From an uncultured Rubrivivax sp. (GTDB lineage: Bacteria; Pseudomonadota; Gammaproteobacteria; Burkholderiales; Burkholderiaceae_C), in assembly GCA_937967345.1 (NCBI GenBank), contig CALBTN010000143.1, positions 1 through 5,400 of the forward strand: DNA of 5,400 bases. The letters are read 5' to 3'. The notes below the pieces were generated by a model. The model was given only the letters and a program-made list of their open reading frames with translations, did no database searches and was not told the origin of the DNA. The translations under genes and the position numbers were made by a program. Each line of letters begins with the position of its first letter. Position 1 is the first letter of the stretch. Below, piece by piece: positions 1 to 3,877 of the stretch.

Positions 1-43
1 CATGCCCACGCTGGGCTGTCGGGGTTATCCCAAATATTCACAA
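1..43. other. Possible insertion or deletion junction at the left edge
   Basis: The ATPase reading frame is typical of its family up to GRDPTE and then ends within two codons (S, L, stop). The sequence beyond, towards position 1, is AT-richer around positions 29-43 and gives no recognisable ATPase continuation in any of the three minus frames. Read on the minus strand it begins TGTGAATATTTGGGATAACC, which could be the terminus of an insertion sequence beginning TGT, but only about 40 bases are visible. No transposase or inverted repeat can be checked. A divergent natural C-terminus remains possible. Confidence 0.3.
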
Positions 44-676
44 GCTCTCAGTCGGGTCTCGCCCGGCCGTGCCCTTGCCGAAGTGACTGACCCCGACAAC
101 CGCGCAGTCGATGGCGCCAGCCAGATCAACCAGCGGTTGAAGCGCCCGCCGAACTTCGGTGTTCTTGTGCGAGTCGGCGCCGCCCACAGCCGACACAACC
201 GGGTCAACCATGAGCATCCGCACGTCGCCGATGCGCTGCGCAGCTGCGCTCAGTTGCACCAGGTCGCGCGCTGGGTCGAAGGCCCTGACGCTGCCATCCT
301 CGTTGGTCCCGGTGATGAAGTGCACCTTCGTCGCGTCGGCGCCCATCGCCAGCAGTCGCGGCAGCAGTGTGTCGGCCGGGTCGTCTTCGCCTGACCAGAT
401 CAACGCCGAACCCGGCTCGGCGCGCGTGCCATCGGGCCAGCGTCCGCCGCAGGTAATGGTCGCGGCGAAGGCGAGCAGCAGCGTCGTCTTGCCCTGACCC
501 GGCGCGCCGGCCAGGACGTGCAGCTTGCCCAACGCCAGCCAGCCAGGCCACAGCCAGCGGATTGGCTCGGGCCTGAGCGTGGATGCCTGAACCAGGTGCA
601 CGCCGTCTACCGGGGTGGCAGCGTCGATGCGCGATGCGGCCTCGGTCGCGCGCTTGAAGTTCGGTAGCGCGCTCAT
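38..676 (-). CDS. RepA-like AAA (AAA_25) ATPase/helicase, probably C-terminally truncated
   Basis: This is a predicted P-loop ATPase of the RepA-like hexameric helicase group, common in phages, satellites and plasmids, where it serves replication. In order the sequence shows an N-terminal lead-in, a Walker A motif GAPGQGKTT (residues 57-65), a WSGED motif (94-98) typical of this group, a Walker B strand MLMVDP with Asp158, and the VVGVSHFGKG segment (193-202) ahead of GRDPTE. The ATG at 676 overlaps the stop of the zinc-finger gene as ATGA and has a GAGG ribosome site 7 bases upstream, so the two are probably translationally coupled. The protein is 212 aa, whereas from my knowledge of the family such proteins are usually clearly longer and continue past GRDPxER with a conserved VTGS-type segment. 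Here it ends in ESL. That suggests truncation by an insertion, deletion or nonsense change. Whether it still hydrolyses ATP or unwinds DNA is unknown. Confidence 0.8.
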   Translation of the reverse strand: MSALPNFKRATEAASRIDAATPVDGVHLVQASTLRPEPIRWLWPGWLALGKLHVLAGAPGQGKTTLLLAFAATITCGGRWPDGTRAEPGSALIWSGEDDPADTLLPRLLAMGADATKVHFITGTNEDGSVRAFDPARDLVQLSAAAQRIGDVRMLMVDPVVSAVGGADSHKNTEVRRALQPLVDLAGAIDCAVVGVSHFGKGTAGRDPTESL

Positions 677-1131
677 GCCCGCACCTCATCTGCGATGGTC
701 TGCACGCGGCCGGCAGCGGCGAGGAAACGCTGCCAGTCGGCATCGCTGGGCAGCACGCCGCTACGGCAGTCGCCGATGACGACGGCGCACACGTTCAGCT
801 CCGCGCCGATGCAATCGAGCGCATCGCTCGCGCTGAACCTGCGCTGCGGGCGCAGCGGCTGGCCCTTGTCGTCTATGGCGCCGAACATCCGCGCGGCCGC
901 GACGAAGCCCAGGCCCGAGCGCTGCATGTAGTGGCTCAGCACGTCGCCGCCCTTGACGTGGCAGCTCATGCAGACCCAGGCGCCGGACTCGACGTTGACG
1001 CGCATGCTCGGCGTGCGGTCGTCGTGAAAGCAGCACAGCACGCTGCGCCACTTGCCACGGCCGGTAAGGGTCATGCCCTCGGCTGCGGCGTACTCAGGCC
1101 AGGACGGAATCAGGTTGCGGTCGAAGCTCAT
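673..1131 (-). CDS. CHC2 zinc-finger protein, DnaG primase-like zinc-binding domain without TOPRIM
   Basis: The protein is 152 aa. Residues about 28-66 form the CHC2 zinc-binding module of DnaG-type primases: Cys33-x2-His36 followed by DDRTPSM, then Cys54-x2-Cys57 followed by GGDVLSHY. In DnaG this module reads template DNA for primer initiation. No catalytic TOPRIM domain (no EGYxD or DxD pattern) follows; residues 90-152 are unassigned. It may act with the ATPase encoded next to it, or with a separate primase, to start replication of the element; that is inference. The ATG at 1131 was chosen over an upstream in-frame start because it has GGGGG 6 bases upstream, overlaps the preceding stop as ATGA, and gives an N-terminus (MSFDRNLIPSW) that leads directly into the zinc module. 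Its stop overlaps the ATPase start the same way. Confidence 0.85.
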   Translation of the reverse strand: MSFDRNLIPSWPEYAAAEGMTLTGRGKWRSVLCCFHDDRTPSMRVNVESGAWVCMSCHVKGGDVLSHYMQRSGLGFVAAARMFGAIDDKGQPLRPQRRFSASDALDCIGAELNVCAVVIGDCRSGVLPSDADWQRFLAAAGRVQTIADEVRA

Positions 1132-1421
1132 CGCGTACCCCCGATCCGGCGCAGCCAGTCGCCGACCTCGCGCAGCGTGGGCACCTCGCGGCACCAGCCC
1201 CTGCGCGTCAGCAGATAGCCGCCGCCGATCTGGTGCAGCCCGAACCCGGCCGGCGCGGCTACAGCACGCGCCGTGACAAAGGCCTTGGTGGCAGAATCAG
1301 GACTGTCTGCTGTCCCATCCCTGAAGCCTCGCGCCGTGCCACCGGCCGGGGCTTCGTCACTTGTTGTGGTGGGCGTGACTGTCCCCGGCGCTGCGGCGCC
1401 GACGTTGCGGAGCGCGCGCAT
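1128..1421 (-). CDS. Hypothetical 97-aa protein of the element
   Basis: I do not recognise this protein. Residues 1-55 are rich in Ala, Thr, Gly and Pro and look disordered. The C-terminal part, about 58-97 (GFGLHQIGGGYLLTRRGWCREVPTLREVGDWLRRIGG), looks folded, with a short beta-like segment and a helix, and is probably the conserved portion. No catalytic motif, signal peptide or membrane segment is visible. It is a real gene because it is tightly packed. Its ATG lies 3 bases after the alpA-like stop, GGGAG lies 8 bases upstream, and its TGA overlaps the next ATG as ATGA. Its place between an excision regulator and replication genes suggests a small accessory role in the same operon; nothing more can be said. 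Confidence 0.7.
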   Translation of the reverse strand: MRALRNVGAAAPGTVTPTTTSDEAPAGGTARGFRDGTADSPDSATKAFVTARAVAAPAGFGLHQIGGGYLLTRRGWCREVPTLREVGDWLRRIGGTR

Positions 1422-1424
1422 GGC

Positions 1425-1691
1425 TCACGCTCCCGCCTGCGCGGCACCGCGCTTGGCTTGCAGTCTTGCCACCAGGACGCGGATGTCCGCCTCGCTCTTG
1501 CCCGCGATGCGCGCCGCGTTGATCGCCTCGACCTCGCCGGCCGGGAAGCCCACGGCGCGCGCACCGATGCTTACCGGCTTGACGAACAGCCCTTGCGCGA
1601 TGCGCAGGTAGATGGTGCTCCGCGAGTAGCCGGTTGCGGCCTCGACCTGCTTGCGCCGCAGGATCGTCGCGGCTTGAATTTCATGCGCCAT
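1425..1691 (-). CDS. alpA: AlpA-family transcriptional regulator / excisionase-like protein
   Basis: This 88-aa protein is the size expected for the phage AlpA family, small MerR-like winged-helix DNA binders named for CP4-57 AlpA. Family members either activate integrase transcription or act as recombination directionality factors. A helix-turn-helix lies at about residues 11-33 (LRRKQVEAATGYSRSTIYLR), followed by a short wing (KPVSIGARAVGFP) and a C-terminal helix beginning at GEVEAINAARIAGK. Homologues typically show the same order: ..VxxxTGxSRSTIYR...G.FP..V..G.RAVGW...EV..W. The start at 1691 has AAGGG 6 bases upstream and gives the normal AlpA N-terminus; an upstream in-frame ATG at 1742 would add 17 unrelated residues. 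It is the first gene of the tight four-gene cluster and is preceded by two GC hairpins and phased repeats that could be its control region. The likely role is control of excision together with the integrase. Confidence 0.9.
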   Translation of the reverse strand: MAHEIQAATILRRKQVEAATGYSRSTIYLRIAQGLFVKPVSIGARAVGFPAGEVEAINAARIAGKSEADIRVLVARLQAKRGAAQAGA

Positions 1692-1711
1692 GTTTCGCCC
1701 TTGGTAGGCGT

Positions 1712-1728
1712 CCCCGGCCGATCCGGGG
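1712..1728. promoter_or_regulatory. GC hairpin just upstream of the alpA ribosome site
   Basis: CCCCGG and CCGGGG form a perfect 6-bp stem with a 5-base loop. The stem ends about 10 bases upstream of the AAGGG Shine-Dalgarno (1698-1702) of the alpA-like gene. In the transcript it could form a stable hairpin that shapes access to the ribosome site or stabilises the 5' end. There is no T-run, so it is not a classic terminator. In such GC-rich DNA some hairpins occur by chance. Confidence 0.4.
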
Positions 1729-1756
1729 GCAACGCGGGGCAATGTCTGCGCAGTGT

Positions 1757-1776
1757 CGGCAGGGAAGCGCCTGCCG
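1757..1776. promoter_or_regulatory. CGGCAGG/CCTGCCG inverted repeat upstream of alpA
   Basis: A perfect 7-bp stem (CGGCAGG at 1757-1763, CCTGCCG at 1770-1776) with a 6-base loop lies between the HTH gene and the alpA-like gene. It has no T-run on the minus strand. Its right arm is the first unit of an 11-bp phased repeat run, so the inverted repeat may be a protein-binding site rather than an RNA structure. An operator for AlpA or the HTH protein is possible, which is inference. Confidence 0.45.
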
Positions 1777-1803
1777 TTTGCTTGCCGATTACCTGCCGTT
1801 CAA
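1771..1803. repeat. Three 11-bp-phased YTGCCGWTY repeats
   Basis: CTGCCGTTT (1771), TTGCCGATT (1782) and CTGCCGTTC (1793) start exactly 11 bases apart, with a weaker fourth unit, CTGCGGATA, starting at 1805. They run from the intergenic space upstream of the alpA-like gene into the 3' end of the HTH gene. An 11-base period places each unit on nearly the same helix face, as in operators or excisionase sites. The core TGCCG is common in GC-rich DNA, so chance cannot be excluded. Confidence 0.45.
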
Positions 1804-2358
1804 TCTGCGGATATGTGCCTTCAGGTCCTCGGACAGCGCCTGTCTCGTTATCCCAAGGGAGCGGGCAACTTCACCAATGCCGCGCGGCAGGTGCGCGTAG
1901 TCGTCGGTCGGCATCGTCAGGCCAGCGTTGATGCATATGGCATAGCGGTCCGCCTGCCGCTGCTCGGTCGTGGCGTTTTGGGCGGGCGACTGCGCGGTCC
2001 CGGCGGCATGCACTGCGCCGGCCGCACGCCGACGCGCAATCGCCCTCAGCAGGTGCAAGCGCCGAGCGATGAACGGGTCAAGCAGGCCCTCGGCGCGAAC
2101 GAACGCCTCAAGCCCATCGATCGTGCACGGCAGCCGCAGCAGCTGGTGGCCGCGACCAGAAGAGCCGACGACGGTGGCGAACTCGCGGGGCGTCAGTGTG
2201 CGCAAGCCGTCGTCAACCAAATCGCGCCGGTAGATGCCGTCCTTGCGAAGCACCAGCCCACCGCCCCAATCGGCTCGATCCTCGATCAGCAGGATGCGCA
2301 CGACGTGCGCCTCGGACAGCGTGGCGTCGTTCGCGCGCTGCGTGGAATCGGATTCCAT
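1789..2358 (-). CDS. Uncharacterised helix-turn-helix protein between int and alpA
   Basis: I do not recognise the family. The protein is 189 aa. Residues 19-50 look like a small beta-rich domain (VVRILLIEDRADWGGGLVLR, then GIYRRDLVDDGLRTL), and 75-110 are mostly helical and basic. Residues 112-135 are an Ala/Gln/Thr-rich linker. The C-terminal 158-186 (LPRGIGEVARSLGITRQALS, then EDLKAHIRRL) has the pattern of a helix-turn-helix. It is therefore probably a DNA-binding regulator, with excision or operon control as natural guesses from its position. The ATG at 2358 has AGGGG 7 bases upstream; the alternative GTG at 2376 has G-rich sequence directly abutting it and no usable spacing. It lies about 100 bases after int, in the same direction, and 97 bases before the alpA-like gene. 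Confidence 0.75.
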   Translation of the reverse strand: MESDSTQRANDATLSEAHVVRILLIEDRADWGGGLVLRKDGIYRRDLVDDGLRTLTPREFATVVGSSGRGHQLLRLPCTIDGLEAFVRAEGLLDPFIARRLHLLRAIARRRAAGAVHAAGTAQSPAQNATTEQRQADRYAICINAGLTMPTDDYAHLPRGIGEVARSLGITRQALSEDLKAHIRRLNGR

Positions 2359-2461
2359 GTGTGCACCCCTATGCACCCCCCGGGGAGAAGGTGCCGCGCC
2401 AGTCCGCCGGGGAGCGGGTGTTCGGGGATCAACCTAGGCGCGGCCGAACTCGGTCGTCGGC
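2359..2461. repeat. Short gap between int and the HTH gene, with paired TGCACCCC
   Basis: About 100 bases without a gene. TGCACCCC occurs twice with a 10-base period (2362-2369 and 2372-2379). On the minus strand the copy nearer the gene overlaps the AGGGG ribosome site (2366-2370) of the HTH gene, so a protein bound there could affect expression. A weak GCCGA/TCGGC inverted repeat lies just after the int stop, without a T-run. I find no convincing sigma70 promoter, so the HTH gene may be read through from int. Confidence 0.35.
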
Positions 2462-3673
2462 TCAGGCCACTTGCTTGAAGCGGCCCATGATGACGCGGCC
2501 GGAACTCATCAGCGAATCGATGGTGTCGGCCCACTGCTGAAGCATCTCGCGCCGCTGCGTGGCGTACTCGGCGCGGTTGTAGACCCCGCGCACGCCGCCG
2601 ATGGTGTGGTTGAGAGCCTTCTCGACCACGTCCGAAGGCCAGCCGTTTTCGTGCAGCAGCGTCGAGGCGGTGCGCCTCAAGTCGTGGACCGTGAACGCGG
2701 GAATCGACTGCCCTGCAAGCGCCACCTTCAGCGCGTTGTTGATCGCGTTGTGGGCGAAGGGCTTGGTGAGACTGCCCCGGCCCGGCATCACCAGTTCACT
2801 GCCGCCGGCCAGCGCGTGCAACTCCTTGAACAGCGCCACGGCCTGCGATGACAGGTAGACGACGTGTGGCTTGCCGGTCTTCGAGTGCTCGGCCGGGATG
2901 CTCCACTCGGCCGCGTCGAAGTCCACATGCGCCCAGCGGGCCAGCAGCAACTCGGACTTGCGCACCATCGTCAGCAGGATCAGGTGCAGCCCGATCTTGA
3001 ACTGGCGCCGGATGTTGGACTCGAAGGCAGCGGTCAGGAAGACCTTGATCTCATCGCCCGACAGCGCCCGCTCGCGGGCCTTGGACTTGTGAACGTGGCG
3101 CATGGGCAGCGCCAGCACGGGATTCGTCGTTACCAGCCCCGCCGTCGTGGCGTAGTCGAACAGCCGCTTCAGCACGCCGCGAATCTGCCCGGCCGCCGCG
3201 TCGAAGCCTTCGTCCTTCTTGCGCCAGATGATCGCCCGCACGTCCTCTGTCGTCACGTCGCGCACCGGCTTGGCGCCGATGGCGGGCACGATGGCCTTGT
3301 CGAAGTAGCGGCGGGGGATGGTCAGGTCGGCGCGGTCCTTCGCCACGATCTCGCGGAAGAACCGTTCGCCGAACTCGGCCACGGTCGTTGCGTCGGCTGC
3401 TGCAACCTTGGCAAGCCGCTTCTGCTCCGCCGGGGACTGGCCCAGCGCCACCATCGTTTCGCGCTTGTCACGCTCGGCGCGTGCCAGCTTCAGCGACAGC
3501 GCCGGATAGCGGCCCAGCGTCACCCGCTCGCGCTTGCCGTTCAGTCGGTAGCGGTAGTGCCAGAGCATGCCGCCGGTCGGGAACACCTCCAACACCAGCC
3601 CGCGCGCGTCGGTGACGACGTAGCGGCTTTCCTTGGGCTTCAGGGCACGGATGGCAGTGTCGGTCAGGGGCAT
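2462..3673 (-). CDS. int: P4-type tyrosine recombinase (integrase) with N-terminal DUF4102 arm-binding domain
   Basis: This site-specific recombinase would integrate and excise the element at the end of mnmE. It is 403 aa, normal for the P4/SGI1-like integrase group. Residues 1-85 match the DUF4102 N-terminal domain (MPLTDTAIRALKPKE, DARGLVLEVFPTGG, LGRYPALSLKLAR). Residues about 97-180 are the core-binding SAM-like domain and 200-385 the catalytic domain. The catalytic set is complete: Arg238 (TMVRKSELL), Lys265 (HSKTGK), His330 and Arg333 (HDLRR), His356 (LNHTIG) and nucleophile Tyr365 (VYNRAEY). The ATG at 3673 has AAGGA 7 bases upstream and gives the standard family N-terminus. A longer frame from 3781 would only translate the GGGTACAC repeats. 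The gene faces away from mnmE and is probably controlled through the promoter and repeats just upstream. Confidence 0.95.
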   Translation of the reverse strand: MPLTDTAIRALKPKESRYVVTDARGLVLEVFPTGGMLWHYRYRLNGKRERVTLGRYPALSLKLARAERDKRETMVALGQSPAEQKRLAKVAAADATTVAEFGERFFREIVAKDRADLTIPRRYFDKAIVPAIGAKPVRDVTTEDVRAIIWRKKDEGFDAAAGQIRGVLKRLFDYATTAGLVTTNPVLALPMRHVHKSKARERALSGDEIKVFLTAAFESNIRRQFKIGLHLILLTMVRKSELLLARWAHVDFDAAEWSIPAEHSKTGKPHVVYLSSQAVALFKELHALAGGSELVMPGRGSLTKPFAHNAINNALKVALAGQSIPAFTVHDLRRTASTLLHENGWPSDVVEKALNHTIGGVRGVYNRAEYATQRREMLQQWADTIDSLMSSGRVIMGRFKQVA

Positions 3674-3685
3674 GGCGGGTTCCTT

Positions 3686-3772
3686 GGGTACACACGGCCC
3701 GGATTCAGCGGGTACACGCGGCCAGGTGTACCCGGATGTGTACCCGGCAGCGATCGGCTTTGGCGGGTACAC
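3686..3772. repeat. Five GGGTACAC sites (three direct, two inverted) upstream of int
   Basis: Exact 8-mers occur at 3686-3693, 3710-3717 and 3765-3772 as GGGTACAC, and at 3726-3733 and 3738-3745 as its complement GTGTACCC. The three rightward copies of the flank share GGCC or a similar run (ACGGCC, GCGGCC, CTGGCC), so the unit is longer than 8 bp. Copies 2 and 3 face each other as a 24-bp near-palindrome (3710-3733, 20 of 24 positions paired) centred on GGCC. The leftmost copy abuts the int ribosome site (3681-3685) and the rightmost meets the predicted transcription start. Such an array suggests binding of a protein, either integrase arm sites or a repressor/AlpA operator. Confidence 0.75.
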
Positions 3773-3779
3773 GCCGGAC

Positions 3780-3808
3780 ATTGTAGGAACAAAAAAGCCG
3801 CTTGTGAC
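3780..3808 (-). promoter_or_regulatory. Predicted sigma70 promoter of int
   Basis: On the minus strand the -35 candidate GTCACA (3803-3808, 4 of 6 matches to TTGACA) and the -10 candidate TACAAT (3780-3785, 5 of 6 matches to TATAAT) are separated by exactly 17 bases. Transcription would start near 3773, leaving a leader of about 100 bases that contains all five GGGTACAC sites. The -35 box lies in the loop of the terminator behind mnmE. This is a sequence prediction only. Confidence 0.5.
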
Positions 3809-3816
3809 AGCGGCTT
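3791..3816 (-). terminator. Rho-independent terminator between mnmE and int
   Basis: On the minus strand AAGCCGC, an 8-base loop (TGTCACAA) and GCGGCTT are followed by more T (six T in total from the stem into the tract). This is a 7-bp stem with an immediate T-run, the classic intrinsic terminator. It lies about 45 bases after the mnmE stop and would stop mnmE transcripts before int. It is one-directional, because on the plus strand the stem is followed by GTGTGTG. If the attachment site is the last 18 bp of mnmE, this terminator belongs to the element rather than to the host gene. Confidence 0.85.
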
Positions 3817-3859
3817 GTGTGTGTTCTCTAGATTCCGTTGGACGTTCTAGGAACCAATG

Positions 3860-3877
3860 TCATTTCCCGATGCAAAA
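3860..3877 (-). other. Probable attachment site (att) in the last 18 bp of mnmE
   Basis: The minus strand reads TTTTGCATCGGGAAATGA, codons for F-C-I-G-K and stop. SGI1 and related islands are known to integrate at the 3' end of this same gene (trmE/thdF), using an 18-bp site that encodes the same residues. A tyrosine integrase starts fewer than 190 bases away, facing the arrangement expected. After integration the host gene keeps an intact end, which is what is seen here. A second copy should lie at the other end of the element, outside the window, so the exact limits are unproven. Confidence 0.7.

Larger units (their letters stand above)
1..3877. mobile_element. Integrative element (int-proximal end) inserted at the 3' end of mnmE, partial
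   Basis: This is a run of mobile-element genes: P4-type integrase, HTH protein, AlpA-like regulator, small unknown protein, CHC2 zinc-finger protein and RepA-like ATPase. All lie on the minus strand and directly abut the 3' end of the housekeeping gene mnmE. The integrase is the gene nearest mnmE, with its start codon facing it, as in islands that use the end of this gene as attachment site. The right boundary is placed at the last 18 bp of mnmE; the left boundary lies outside the window, so size and cargo are unknown. The gene set resembles P4-like satellites or Gram-negative phage-inducible islands, but no structural or packaging gene is seen. The element assignment is secure; its class is inference. 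Confidence 0.8.

Noticed and set aside
24..42. DnaA-box-like TTATCCCAA and nearby AT-rich run at the left edge as a replication origin
   Set aside because: Only one imperfect box, no array of boxes and only about 40 bases visible; an insertion junction explains the AT shift equally well.
2359..2376. GTG start at 2376 for the HTH protein
   Set aside because: The G-run before it directly abuts the codon, leaving no spacing, whereas the ATG at 2358 has AGGGG at 7 bases.
1753..2478. Plus-strand open frame (241 codons) opposite the HTH gene
   Set aside because: It has no recognisable domain and no convincing ribosome site, and it overlaps the minus-strand gene that has a good start and fits the operon.
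3674..3781. 36-residue N-terminal extension of the integrase from an ATG at 3781
   Set aside because: It would translate the GGGTACAC repeats, has no family match and starts within the predicted -10 box. The start at 3673 has a good AAGGA site and the standard family N-terminus.
2864..3850. Long plus-strand open frame (328 codons) opposite the integrase
   Set aside because: It is antisense to a well-supported integrase with complete catalytic residues. Its translation is His/Arg/Gln-rich low-complexity, typical of a shadow frame in GC-rich DNA.
3828..3854. CTAGA/TCTAG and GTTC/GAAC inverted repeats just after the mnmE stop as a second core recombination site
   Set aside because: Arms are only 4-5 bp and loops differ. 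The mnmE end itself is the site known for this type of island. It could still be a flank of the core, but there is not enough to claim it.
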